From Streptomyces sp. H27-H5 (GTDB lineage Bacteria > Actinomycetota > Actinomycetes > Streptomycetales > Streptomycetaceae): DNA of 64,000 nucleotides. The stretch covers positions 1 through 64,000 of the forward strand of contig NZ_JAPNLK010000046.1 in NCBI RefSeq assembly GCF_026627505.1, given 5' to 3'. How positions within the stretch are numbered: position 1 is the first letter of the stretch; each line of letters starts with the position of its first letter. The notes beneath the pieces are model-generated. The model was not told the DNA's origin, made no database searches, and worked only from the letters and a program-made list of their open reading frames with translations. Position numbers and translations under genes: made by a program. Positions 47,435-55,434 of this stretch are shown piece after piece.

Positions 47435-48535
47435 ATGGCGCGCAGACCCACCATCAAGGACATCGCCCGCCGGTCGGGGGTGTCCGAGAGCGCCGTCTCC
47501 TTCGCGCTCAACGACCGGCCCGGGGTGTCCGAGGACACCCGTGCCCGCGTCCGCCGGATCGCCGAAGAACTGGGCTGGCAGCCCAACAGCGCCGCCCGCG
47601 CGCTGTCCGGCGAGCGCTCCGGCGCCGTCGGGTTGGTCCTCGCCCGCCCCGCGCACACCCTCGGCGTGGAGTCGTTCTTCCTCCGACTCGTCTCCGGTGT
47701 CCAGGAGGTGCTGTCGGCGGGGCGGATCGCGCTGCTCTTCCAGGTGGTGGAGGACGTGGACGCGGAGTGTGCCGTCTACCGCCGGTGGTGGGCCGAGCGG
47801 CGGGTGGACGGGGTCATCGTCGTCGACCCCCGGATCGACGACCCGCGACCGGAACTCCTCGCCGGGTTGGGGTTGCCGGCCGTCATGGTGGGCGGACCGG
47901 ACGCCCCGGGGGCGGGCGACCCGGGGCCGGATCCCGCAGGATCCCGGCCGGCCGCCGCGCCGGCCGTTCCGCAGGCCCGTCGGCCGTCCACGATCCGCGC
48001 CGACGACGCCGGCGCGATGGTCCAGGTGCTGGAGCACCTCCACGGACTCGGCCACCGCAGGATCACCCATGTCGCCGGTCTCCCCGGCCTCGCCCACACC
48101 GCCCGCCGGATGGCCTCGCTGCGCACCTGGTCCGAGGGGCGCGGGCTCGGCCCCGACCGGGCGCGCTCGGTGGTGACGGACTACTCCGACGCCGAGGGGG
48201 CGGCCGCGACCCGTCGGGTCCTCGCCGAGCCGGAGCCACCCACCGCCCTGGTCTACGACAACGACGTGATGGCGCTGGCCGGTCTCGCCGTCGCCGCCGA
48301 GCTGGGCATCCCGGTCCCCGGCCGGCTCTCCATCGTCGCCTGGGACGACTCCGCGCTCTGCCGGGTCACCCACCCCCGGCTCACCGCCCTGGTCCGTGAC
48401 ACGGCCGCGTTCGGGCGGCTCGCCGCCGAGGAGCTGCTGGCCGTCCTCGCCGGCGGCGTGCCCCGCACCCGGCAGAGCGAGCTGCCGCGACTGGAGCCCC
48501 GCGAGAGTACGGCGCCACCCCCGACCGCATACTGA
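47435..48535 (+). CDS. LacI-family transcriptional repressor
   Basis: 366 residues. An N-terminal LacI HTH and hinge (RRPTIKDIARRSGVSESAVS, NSAARALSG) precedes a type 1 periplasmic-binding-like effector domain (AVGLVLARPAH, DGVIVVDPR, TALVYDNDVMALAGL, IVAWDDSALCRVTHPRLTAL). A Pro/Ala-rich insertion of about 28 residues (about 150-180) interrupts the effector domain. ATG 47435 is preceded by GAGG at 5 bases. It probably represses the divergent GH5-GH85 genes and its own downstream ROK gene, with the inducer being a glycan fragment; that is inferred from position. Confidence 0.9.
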   Translation: MARRPTIKDIARRSGVSESAVSFALNDRPGVSEDTRARVRRIAEELGWQPNSAARALSGERSGAVGLVLARPAHTLGVESFFLRLVSGVQEVLSAGRIALLFQVVEDVDAECAVYRRWWAERRVDGVIVVDPRIDDPRPELLAGLGLPAVMVGGPDAPGAGDPGPDPAGSRPAAAPAVPQARRPSTIRADDAGAMVQVLEHLHGLGHRRITHVAGLPGLAHTARRMASLRTWSEGRGLGPDRARSVVTDYSDAEGAAATRRVLAEPEPPTALVYDNDVMALAGLAVAAELGIPVPGRLSIVAWDDSALCRVTHPRLTALVRDTAAFGRLAAEELLAVLAGGVPRTRQSELPRLEPRESTAPPPTAY

Positions 48536-48562
48536 GTTCCGACCCCTTCCTGGAGCGCCACC

Positions 48563-49564
48563 GTGACCAGTTCCACCCCAGCCCTCCCCACCCCCCGAGC
48601 CGCCGCCCCGGGCACCGGCCCGACCGTGGCGATCGACATCGGCGGAACGAAGATCGCCGGCGCTCTGGTGCACCCGGACGGAACGATGACGGCGGGCACC
48701 CGCCGCCCCACGCCGCGCGCGACGAGCGCCGACGCGGTGATGGCGGCGGTCGCCGAGGTCGTCGCGGACCTGGCACGCAGCCCGCTGTGGCCCTCGGTGG
48801 TCCGCTGCGGCGTCGGCAGCGCGGGTCCGGTGGACACCTCCCGCGGCACGGTCAGCCCGGTGAACATCGGCGCCTGGCGGGAGTTCCCCGTACAGGCCCG
48901 GATCGCGGCGGAACTGGCCGCCCACGGGGCCCGGATCCCGACCGTCCTGGCGGGCGACGGGGTCGCGATGACGGCCGCCGAGCACTGGCTGGGCGCCGCC
49001 AAGGGGCACGCCAACGCCCTCTGCATGGTCGTCTCCACCGGTGTCGGAGGCGGCCTGGTCCTCAACAACCGGCTCCACCCCGGTCCCACCGGCAACGCGG
49101 GCCACATCGGGCACATCAGCGTGGCCTTCGACGGGGAACCCTGCGTCTGCGGCGGCCGCGGCTGCGTGGAGTCCCTCGCCTCCGGCACCGCCATCGCCGC
49201 CTGGGCCCTCGCCCAGGGCTGGACCCCGGGCGAGGGGCAGGAGGCCACCGCCGCCGGCGTCGCGGCCGCCGCCCAGACGGGCGACCCCGTCGCCGAGGCC
49301 GCCTTCGACCGGGCGGGCCGCGCCCTGGCCGCCGCCATCGCCGCCACCGCCACCCTGGTCGAGACCCGGATCGCGGTCATCGGCGGGGGCGTCGCCGCCT
49401 CGGGCGACACCCTCTTCGCACCGATCCGGCGGCACCTGGCCTCGTACGCCACCCTGTCGTTCGTCCGGGACATCGAGGTCGTCCCGGCGAGCCTGGGCAC
49501 CGACGCCGGTCTCATCGGGGCGGCCGCCGCGGCGATGCTGCTGCCCGAGGGCGCTTCCACCTGA
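48563..49564 (+). CDS. ROK-family sugar kinase
   Basis: 333 residues. ATP site AIDIGGTKIAGALV, catalytic Asp in LAGDGVAM, STGVGGGLVLN, and the ROK zinc signature CVCGGRGCVE are complete. It lacks an N-terminal HTH, so it is a kinase and not a ROK repressor. Likely substrates are GlcNAc, ManNAc or glucose; GlcNAc fits the neighbouring chitobiose-cleaving enzyme. GTG 48563 lies 27 bases after the LacI stop, with GGAGC upstream, so the two are co-transcribed. Confidence 0.9.
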   Translation: MTSSTPALPTPRAAAPGTGPTVAIDIGGTKIAGALVHPDGTMTAGTRRPTPRATSADAVMAAVAEVVADLARSPLWPSVVRCGVGSAGPVDTSRGTVSPVNIGAWREFPVQARIAAELAAHGARIPTVLAGDGVAMTAAEHWLGAAKGHANALCMVVSTGVGGGLVLNNRLHPGPTGNAGHIGHISVAFDGEPCVCGGRGCVESLASGTAIAAWALAQGWTPGEGQEATAAGVAAAAQTGDPVAEAAFDRAGRALAAAIAATATLVETRIAVIGGGVAASGDTLFAPIRRHLASYATLSFVRDIEVVPASLGTDAGLIGAAAAAMLLPEGAST

Positions 49565-49631
49565 GAGCCGGCGACGGAGATCCGGCCCGGGGCCCGGCGC
49601 TCCCTCCCGGCTCGACCGGGGGCTCCGGGCG

Positions 49632-50636
49632 CTACGGCTTGACCGAGCGGTAGTACCGCCGGGCGCCTTCGTGCAGGTCCAACGGATCCGTGTAGATCGC
49701 CGTCCGCAGGTCCACCAGCTGCGCGGCGTGCACCGCGTGCCCGATCCGGTCGCGGCTGTTGATCACGGTCCGGGTGAACTGTTCCGTCAGCTCCGCGCTC
49801 GTGTCCTCGCGGGTCACGAGCAGGTTCGGCACGGCGAGCGTGGCCACCGCCGCGGTGTTGCGGGCCCGCGCGTACGCGTCCTGCGGCATCACCGCCGCCC
49901 GGTAATAGCGGGCGGGGCTGCCGCTGCCCTGGAGCTTCTCCACCAGGTCGCCCAGCGGCACGAGCCGGATCTCGAACCGCTCCGACAGCTCGCGCACGGC
50001 GTTCGTGGGGAGCCCGCCGGACCAGAAGAAGGCGTCGAGCCGACCCGCCTCCAGTTCGGCCGGCATCGTGTCGATCCCTATGGACACCGGGGTGATGTCC
50101 TTCCGCGGGTCCAGTTTGGCCGCCGACAGCAGCCGCTCCGAGATCAGTCGGACGCCGGAGCCGTCCTGGCCGACCGCGACCCGCTTGCCCCGCAGGTCCC
50201 GCGTCGACTGCACCGAGGACCCGGCGGGCACCACCAGCTGAACGTAGTCGTCGTACAGCCGCGCGACCCCGCGCAGCCGGTCGGCTCCCGACTTCCCGTC
50301 GAGCCGGTACTTGGACACCGCGTCCGCCGTCGCCACCGTGAAGTCGGCCTGCCCGGCGGCCACCCGCTGGAGGTTCTCCTGCGAACCCTCACTGGGGTCC
50401 AGCCGCACCTTCACGCCGGGGATGTCCGCGGCGAGGTCCTCCTTCAGGAGCTGCCCGTAGCGGTGGTAGACGCCGGTCGGGACACCCGTGCTGAACGCGA
50501 GGTCACCCTTGAGTTCCGGCTCCCCGAAGGGCCTCAGCCACCAGGCCAGCACGCCGAACACCGTCAGTACGGCCGCCAGGCCCCACAGGGCGCGGCGCCG
50601 GCTGATCCGGGGCACTCGGGACGGCAGGAGCGGCAT
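49632..50636 (-). CDS. TAXI-family TRAP-type solute receptor, membrane anchored
   Basis: 334 residues. A basic N-terminus and one helix (RRALWGLAAVLTVFGVLAWW) probably act as signal anchor. The rest is the TAXI fold (LAFSTGVPTGVYHRYGQLLK, GSQENLQRVAAGQADF, VVPAGSSVQSTRDLRGKRVA, FFWSGGLPT). TAXI receptors normally feed TRAP permeases, but no TRAP permease gene is next to it here. It might work with a distant permease or as a sensor. Ligand unknown. The adjacent gene is a LysR regulator on the same strand. Confidence 0.86.
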   Translation of the reverse strand: MPLLPSRVPRISRRRALWGLAAVLTVFGVLAWWLRPFGEPELKGDLAFSTGVPTGVYHRYGQLLKEDLAADIPGVKVRLDPSEGSQENLQRVAAGQADFTVATADAVSKYRLDGKSGADRLRGVARLYDDYVQLVVPAGSSVQSTRDLRGKRVAVGQDGSGVRLISERLLSAAKLDPRKDITPVSIGIDTMPAELEAGRLDAFFWSGGLPTNAVRELSERFEIRLVPLGDLVEKLQGSGSPARYYRAAVMPQDAYARARNTAAVATLAVPNLLVTREDTSAELTEQFTRTVINSRDRIGHAVHAAQLVDLRTAIYTDPLDLHEGARRYYRSVKP

Positions 50637-50682
50637 GCCCGCGATCCTACCGCCGGGCCCGTTCCGCCCCGGGGCGGGAGCG

Positions 50683-51600
50683 TCACGCCCCTCGGCCCGT
50701 CAGGCCTGCCCGCAGCCGGGCCAGGAGGTGAGCGGCCGCCGGACCCGGCGGGACGCCCGTCCGCCAGGCCAGCGCCACCCGACCGCTCAGCGCCGGTTCG
50801 ACGATCCGCAGCGCGACCAGATCGCCGGCGACCCCCGTCTCCGTCCCGGCCGGCACCACCGCCGCCCCCAGCCCCCGCGCGGCCAACCGCGCCAGCACGG
50901 ACGGCGCCGCCGCCTCGAAGTCCACCCGGGCCGCGAACCCGGCCTCCGCGCAGGCCCGCTCCAACACCGCGCGCAGGCCCGTCCCGCGCGGCAGACTGAT
51001 CAGCGCCCGCGCACGCAGCGCCGCCAGCGGGATCCGCCCGTGCACGGCGTCCCGCACGAGCGGATCACCGGCCCGCACCACCGCCACCAGAGGCCGGTCG
51101 AGCACCACCTGGAACGCGATCCCGCGCGGCGGGTCCCCGGCCGGCCCGATCACCGCCAGATCCAGCTCCCCGCTCGACAACGCCGCCAGCATCCGCTCCG
51201 ACGTGTCCTCGGACAGTGCGATCTCCACCCCGGGGTGCGCCTCGTGGAAGTCACCGAGCACCCCCACCACGTCCAGCCCCGCCACCACCGCCCCGGCCGC
51301 CCCCGGGATCAACCCGACCGCGACCCGCCCCCGCAGCAGCCCCGAGATCTCGTCGGCCGTGCGCCGCATCCCCTCCACCGCCGCCAGCGCGGCCCGCGCG
51401 TACGACAGCAACGCCGTCCCCGCCTCAGTGGGTGTCACCCGCCGTCCGGAACGGTCGAGCAGCCGTACCCCCAGCTCCCGCTCCAACTGCCGGACCTGCG
51501 CGCTCACCCCCGGCTGGGACACGTGCAGCCGGGCGCCCGCCCGTGTGAAGCCGCCCTCGTCCACGACCGTCACGAAGTACCGCAGCTGAGCCAGTTCCAT
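50683..51600 (-). CDS. LysR-family transcriptional regulator
   Basis: 305 residues. N-terminal winged HTH (LRYFVTVVDEGGFTRAGARL, SQPGVSAQVRQLERELG) and a C-terminal two-lobe effector domain (AVGLIPGAAGAVVAGLDVVG, VALSEDTSERMLAALSSGEL). ATG 51600. It is divergent from the DinB-like gene 71 bases away, the usual arrangement for a LysR target. A TTCT-N7-AGAA element lies between. Confidence 0.9.
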   Translation of the reverse strand: MELAQLRYFVTVVDEGGFTRAGARLHVSQPGVSAQVRQLERELGVRLLDRSGRRVTPTEAGTALLSYARAALAAVEGMRRTADEISGLLRGRVAVGLIPGAAGAVVAGLDVVGVLGDFHEAHPGVEIALSEDTSERMLAALSSGELDLAVIGPAGDPPRGIAFQVVLDRPLVAVVRAGDPLVRDAVHGRIPLAALRARALISLPRGTGLRAVLERACAEAGFAARVDFEAAAPSVLARLAARGLGAAVVPAGTETGVAGDLVALRIVEPALSGRVALAWRTGVPPGPAAAHLLARLRAGLTGRGA

Positions 51601-51609
51601 AACCGCGCA

Positions 51610-51624
51610 TTCTAGGGAGCAGAA
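51610..51624. promoter_or_regulatory. TTCT-N7-AGAA element between LysR and DinB-like genes
   Basis: An inverted repeat with the T-N11-A form of LysR boxes lies 10 bases upstream of the LysR start codon and 48 before the divergent gene. Confidence 0.4.
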
Positions 51625-51671
51625 GAACCCGCGCTTGGACTTATGGCAGAGCCCCGACCCACCCTGGACCC

Positions 51672-52304
51672 ATGACCGACATCGCCGCCGCGACCGCCGC
51701 GGAACGCCGGGAAATGGCCGACGTACTCGACTCCCTCGCCCCCGACCAGTGGGACGCCCCGAGCCTGTGCGCGGGCTGGCGGGTCCGCGAGGTCGCCGCC
51801 CACATGTCGCTGGGCTTCCGCCACTCGCTGCCCCGGTTCGCCGTCGAGCTGGTCGCGGCGCGCGGCAGCCTGCACCGGATGACCGACCGCGCCGCCCGCC
51901 GCGACGCCGCGTCCCTCGCCCCCGCCGAACTCGCCGCCCTGCTCCGTGACCATGCCCACCACCCGTGGAAGCCCCCGGCCGCCGGACCCACCGGGGCCCT
52001 CGCCCACGACGTGGTCCACGGCCTCGACATCACGATCGCCCTCGACCACCCCCGTCGGGTCCCCGAGGACCGGCTGCGCTTCCTCCTCGACGCCGTCACC
52101 CCGCGCGGCCTGCGGTTCTTCGGCGTGGACCTGACCGGCATCCGACTCGTCGCCGACGACCTCGACTGGTCCCGGGGCACCGGCAGCCCCGTCCACGGCA
52201 CCGCGCAGGAACTGCTGCTCCTGCTGTTCGGCCGCCGGCTGCCCGCCGGGCGACTGCACGGAGGCGCGGAGGGCTCCCGGGTACCGCCTACCCTTGTCGC
52301 ATGA
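51672..52304 (+). CDS. maleylpyruvate isomerase / DinB-like N-terminal domain protein
   Basis: 210 residues of the TIGR03083 type (mycothiol-dependent maleylpyruvate isomerase-like). The four-helix DinB-like core has WDAPSLCAGWRVREVAAHMS and LAHDVVHGLDITIAL, where His residues could bind a divalent metal. Family members use mycothiol as cofactor or detoxify with it; the substrate is unknown. The stop overlaps the miaB ATG (ATGA), although miaB also has its own -10 box. Divergent LysR gene may regulate it. Confidence 0.85.
   Translation: MTDIAAATAAERREMADVLDSLAPDQWDAPSLCAGWRVREVAAHMSLGFRHSLPRFAVELVAARGSLHRMTDRAARRDAASLAPAELAALLRDHAHHPWKPPAAGPTGALAHDVVHGLDITIALDHPRRVPEDRLRFLLDAVTPRGLRFFGVDLTGIRLVADDLDWSRGTGSPVHGTAQELLLLLFGRRLPAGRLHGGAEGSRVPPTLVA
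52289..52294 (+). promoter_or_regulatory. -10 box for leaderless miaB
   Basis: TACCCT lies 6 bases before ATG 52301, inside the end of the preceding gene, so miaB can be expressed independently. Confidence 0.55.
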
Positions 52305-53827
52305 CCAGCAGCAGCGACCGGAGCACGGCAGTGGACGTCAAGGGAACTTACGAGGTGCGCACCTACGGGTGCCAGATGAACGTGCACGACTCCGAGCGGC
52401 TTTCCGGTCTGCTGGAGGGTGCGGGCTACACGCGTGCGCCCGAGGGGTCCGACGGTGACGCCGACGTCGTCGTGTTCAACACCTGCGCCGTCCGCGAGAA
52501 CGCCGACAACAAGCTGTACGGCAACCTCGGCCGGCTCGCCCCGATGAAGACCAAGCGCCCCGGCATGCAGATCGCCGTCGGCGGCTGCCTGGCCCAGAAG
52601 GACCGCGACACGATCGTCAAGCGCGCCCCCTGGGTCGACGTCGTCTTCGGCACGCACAACATCGGCAAGCTCCCCGTCCTCCTGGAGCGCGCCCGCGTCC
52701 AGGAGGAGGCGCAGGTCGAGATCGCCGAGTCGCTGGAGGCCTTCCCCTCGACGCTGCCGACCCGCCGCGAGTCCGCGTACGCCGCCTGGGTGTCCATCTC
52801 CGTCGGCTGCAACAACACCTGCACCTTCTGCATCGTCCCGGCCCTGCGCGGCAAGGAGGAGGACCGTCGTCCCGGCGACATCCTCGCCGAGGTCGAGGCC
52901 CTGGTCGCCGAGGGCGTCTCCGAGATCACCCTGCTCGGCCAGAACGTCAACGCCTACGGCTCCGACCTGGGGGACCGGGAGGCCTTCAGCAAGCTGCTGC
53001 GCGCCTGCGGGCAGATCGAGGGCCTGGAGCGGGTCCGCTTCACCTCGCCGCACCCGCGCGACTTCACCGACGACGTGATCGCGGCCATGGCCGAGACCCC
53101 GAACGTGATGCCGCAGCTGCACATGCCGATGCAGTCCGGGTCGGACACCATCCTCAAGGCGATGCGCCGCTCGTACCGCCAGGAGCGCTTCCTCGGCATC
53201 ATCGAGAAGGTCCGGGCCGCCATCCCGCACGCGGCGATCTCCACCGACATCATCGTGGGCTTCCCCGGCGAGACCGAGGAGGACTTCCAGCAGACGATGC
53301 ACGCCGTGCGCGAGGCCCGCTTCGCGAACGCGTTCACCTTCCAGTACTCCAAGCGCCCCGGCACCCCGGCCGCCGACATGGACGGCCAGATCCCCAAGGA
53401 AGTCGTCCAAGAGCGGTACATGCGCCTGGTCGCCCTCCAGGAGGAGATCTCCTGGGAGGAGAACAAGAAGCAGGTAGGCCGCACCCTGGAGGTCATGGTC
53501 GCGGAGGGCGAGGGCCGCAAGGACGGCGCCACGCACCGCCTCTCCGGCCGTGCCCCCGACAACCGTCTCGTCCACTTCACGAAGCCGGACGAGGACGTGC
53601 GCCCGGGTGACGTGGTGACCGTGGACATCACGTACGCGGCCCCGCACCACCTGCTGGCCGAGGGCCCGACGCAGGCCGTGCGCAGGACCCGCGCGGGCGA
53701 CGCCTGGGAGAAGCGCAACGCGGCCCCGGCGCAGCCGGCGGGCGTCATGCTCGGCATCCCCACCCTCGGCGTCCCGGCGCCCCTCCCGGCCGCCACCTCG
53801 GGCTGCGCGGCCCCGGCATCCGCCTGA
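52301..53827 (+). CDS. miaB: tRNA-2-methylthio-N6-dimethylallyladenosine synthase MiaB
   Basis: 508 residues. UPF0004 domain with Cys24, Cys62 and Cys96, radical-SAM motif CNNTCTFC (Cys170, 174, 177), and C-terminal TRAM domain (about 430-480). It adds a methylthio group to i6A37 of tRNAs, using two Fe-S clusters and SAM, after MiaA has made i6A37. A non-conserved Ala/Pro-rich tail ends the protein. Its partner gene miaA lies 1.6 kb downstream. The start codon is also the overlap with the preceding DinB-like gene. Confidence 0.96.
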   Translation: MTSSSDRSTAVDVKGTYEVRTYGCQMNVHDSERLSGLLEGAGYTRAPEGSDGDADVVVFNTCAVRENADNKLYGNLGRLAPMKTKRPGMQIAVGGCLAQKDRDTIVKRAPWVDVVFGTHNIGKLPVLLERARVQEEAQVEIAESLEAFPSTLPTRRESAYAAWVSISVGCNNTCTFCIVPALRGKEEDRRPGDILAEVEALVAEGVSEITLLGQNVNAYGSDLGDREAFSKLLRACGQIEGLERVRFTSPHPRDFTDDVIAAMAETPNVMPQLHMPMQSGSDTILKAMRRSYRQERFLGIIEKVRAAIPHAAISTDIIVGFPGETEEDFQQTMHAVREARFANAFTFQYSKRPGTPAADMDGQIPKEVVQERYMRLVALQEEISWEENKKQVGRTLEVMVAEGEGRKDGATHRLSGRAPDNRLVHFTKPDEDVRPGDVVTVDITYAAPHHLLAEGPTQAVRRTRAGDAWEKRNAAPAQPAGVMLGIPTLGVPAPLPAATSGCAAPASA

Positions 53828-53843
53828 CACCGAGACGCTCCAG

Positions 53844-53869
53844 CGGTCCGGCCCCGAAAGGCCGGACCG
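53844..53869 (+). terminator. hairpin after miaB
   Basis: Perfect 10-bp arms (53844-53853 and 53860-53869) with loop CCGAAA, 17 bases after the miaB stop. Confidence 0.75.
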
Positions 53870-53940
53870 TGGACCCGCGCACGGCGGTGAAGGCCGCGCA
53901 CCGTGGACCCGCGCACGTTGGACCCGCGCACCGTGCACCC
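53865..53940. repeat. GTGGACCCGCGCAC direct repeats between miaB and LigB-like gene
   Basis: The block (G)TGGACCCGCGCAC occurs three times between about 53868 and 53935, partly overlapping the right arm of the miaB hairpin. The gap otherwise only holds the downstream promoter. Confidence 0.7.
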
Positions 53941-53980
53941 CGTACCCCGGCGGAGCCGCACGGCCCCGGCCGGCGACGGC

Positions 53981-53986
53981 TAGGCT
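53981..53986 (+). promoter_or_regulatory. -10 box for leaderless LigB-like gene
   Basis: TAGGCT lies 7 bases before ATG 53994 with no ribosome site. Confidence 0.55.
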
Positions 53987-53993
53987 GCGGATC

Positions 53994-54701
53994 ATGCTCG
54001 TAGCCGCCGCCGTCTGTCCCGCCCCGCCGCTCCTCGTACCGGAGGTCGCCGCGGGAGCCGCCGCCGAACTGGGCGACGCCCGCACCGCCTGCTCCGACGC
54101 GCTCGCCGTGCTCGCCGCCTCCCGACCCGACCTGCTGGTCGTCGTCGGTGCCGCCGACCAGGACCACCGCGGGCCCTACCCCCAGGGCTCCCGGGGCACC
54201 TTCCGCGGCCACGGCGTGCAGCTCGACGTGCAACTCGGCGACGGCGACGAGGGGCCGCGCCTGCTGCCGACCTCGCTGGCCGTCGGCGCCTGGCTGCTGC
54301 GCCGCGCCCGCTGGGGCGCCGCACCCGTGGAAGGCCTCGGGGTCGGGGAACCGCTCGAAGCCGAACAGTGCCTGCGCGCGGGTCGGGACCTCGCCGCCCG
54401 CGACGCCCGCGTCGCCCTGCTCGTGATGGGCGACGGCAGCGCCTGTCGCACGCTCAAGGCCCCCGGCTACCTCGACGAGCGCGCCGCCGGCTTCGACGCG
54501 GCCGCCGCCCGCGCCCTCGGATCCGCCGACACCGCCGCGCTGGCCGCCCTCGACGCGGACCTCGCGCACGAACTCCAGGCCGCCGGGCGGGCCCCTTGGC
54601 AGGTCCTCGCGGGCGCCGCCGAAGACGCGGGCCTCGACGGTCGGCTGCTGTACGAGGACGCCCCGTACGGGGTCGGCTACTTCGTCGCCGCCTGGTCCTG
54701 A
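53994..54701 (+). CDS. class III extradiol dioxygenase (LigB)-like protein, probably non-catalytic
   Basis: 235 residues. The overall pattern is that of LigB/AMMECR1-associated extradiol dioxygenases: N-terminal AAAVCPAPPLLVPEVA, then DLLVVVGAADQDHRGPY, and LLVMGDGSACRT. In catalytic members the first motif reads P-H-P-P with an iron-binding His; here the residue is Ala, so metal binding is doubtful. The gene sits between miaB and miaA in Streptomyces genomes as I recall them. No proven function; a tRNA-related or redox role is speculation. Confidence 0.78.
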   Translation: MLVAAAVCPAPPLLVPEVAAGAAAELGDARTACSDALAVLAASRPDLLVVVGAADQDHRGPYPQGSRGTFRGHGVQLDVQLGDGDEGPRLLPTSLAVGAWLLRRARWGAAPVEGLGVGEPLEAEQCLRAGRDLAARDARVALLVMGDGSACRTLKAPGYLDERAAGFDAAAARALGSADTAALAALDADLAHELQAAGRAPWQVLAGAAEDAGLDGRLLYEDAPYGVGYFVAAWS

Positions 54702-54746
54702 CGCCGGCCCGGTACCCACCCGGGCCGCCGCGTCCGGGCACGAGAA

Positions 54747-54780
54747 AGGGGCGCGGGGTTCATCGAACCCGCGCGCCCCT
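54747..54780. terminator. bidirectional terminator between LigB-like and antitoxin-like genes
   Basis: AGGGGCGCGGGGTTC (54747-54761) pairs with a slightly bulged complement (54765-54780); loop CAT(C). It lies between two convergent genes. Confidence 0.8.
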
Positions 54781-54794
54781 CTCCGGCGACCACG

Positions 54795-55040
54795 TCAGGA
54801 AGTCGCCGGCGGCGTCGGCCCGCCGGGTGCGTCCTTGTGCGCGATCTTGCCCAGGGCGTCCTTCGCCTTGCCCGTCCCGCTCGTGATCTGACCGCTGTAC
54901 TTGCCCTTGGTCTTGGAGTCAACGGCCTTCGCGACCTTCTCCAGACCGTCGGAAATCTTGCCCTCGTGCTGCTGCGCGAGGTCGCCGACCTTGTCCTTGG
55001 CCGGAGCGAGCTTGGCCTTCAGATTGTCCAGCAGGCCCAT
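54795..55040 (-). CDS. antitoxin-like small protein (Rv0909 type)
   Basis: 81 residues, highly charged (MGLLDNLKAKLAPAKDKVGD, KISDGLEKVAKAVDSKTKG), matching the family annotated as antitoxin of the Rv0909/Rv0910 pair. No SRPBCC-type toxin gene is adjacent, so the antitoxin name may not describe its role in Streptomyces. ATG 55040 is followed by a normal amphipathic helix. A short gap of 23 bases separates it from the next minus-strand gene upstream. Confidence 0.72.
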   Translation of the reverse strand: MGLLDNLKAKLAPAKDKVGDLAQQHEGKISDGLEKVAKAVDSKTKGKYSGQITSGTGKAKDALGKIAHKDAPGGPTPPATS

Positions 55041-55063
55041 GGGTCACCCTTCAGTGGCGATGG

Positions 55064-55270
55064 CTACGTACGGGCGCCCTCGCCGGCCTCGCTGTCCAGG
55101 GAAGCCTCCGCGGACTTCTGCTGCGGAATCTCCGCGGCTGTCGCCGCCGGAGCCTCCACCTCAGTCGCCTCGCCCGTCGCTTCCTCGGACGGGGCCGTCA
55201 GGTCGGCGGACGCGACCTCTTCGGTCGAGCCCTGCTCCTTACGGCCAAAAAACCGGCTGAAAACGCCCAT
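55064..55270 (-). CDS. small acidic protein, unknown function
   Basis: 68 residues. A basic amphipathic N-terminus (MGVFSRFFGRKEQG) precedes an Ala/Glu/Thr-rich acidic tail. The N-terminus could attach to a membrane. ATG 55270 has GGGAG 5 bases upstream, the best start in the frame. It is immediately upstream of the antitoxin-like gene and likely in the same mRNA. No family recognised. Confidence 0.65.
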   Translation of the reverse strand: MGVFSRFFGRKEQGSTEEVASADLTAPSEEATGEATEVEAPAATAAEIPQQKSAEASLDSEAGEGART

Positions 55271-55280
55271 GTCTACTCCC

Positions 55281-55290
55281 GTAACGTTAC
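55281..55290. promoter_or_regulatory. GTAACGTTAC palindrome at small acidic protein gene
   Basis: A perfect 10-bp palindrome ends immediately upstream of the GGGAG ribosome site of the minus-strand gene. It could be an operator or part of a -10 region (TAACGT on the minus strand). Confidence 0.35.
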
Positions 55291-55422
55291 TCGTGCGAAT
55301 GAAGTTCCGCCGTGGCCGAAACGGCCTCCGCCGGGTACGCGCCGGGCCGGAACCTCGCCAGGGCAACGACTCCGACCACATCCCGTCACGTCCCTCGATC
55401 GGGTACCGGCCGCCGGGTTTGC

Positions 55423-55428
55423 GAGACT
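55423..55428 (+). promoter_or_regulatory. -10 box for leaderless miaA
   Basis: GAGACT ends 6 bases before GTG 55435; no ribosome site. A second in-frame GTG at 55429 directly abuts the box and is less likely. Confidence 0.45.
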
Positions 55429-55434
55429 GTGTCG

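Noticed and set aside
54795..55270. Two small minus-strand genes as a toxin-antitoxin pair
   Set aside because: The 68-residue protein has no toxin fold signature, and the recognised toxin family of this antitoxin type (SRPBCC) is absent.
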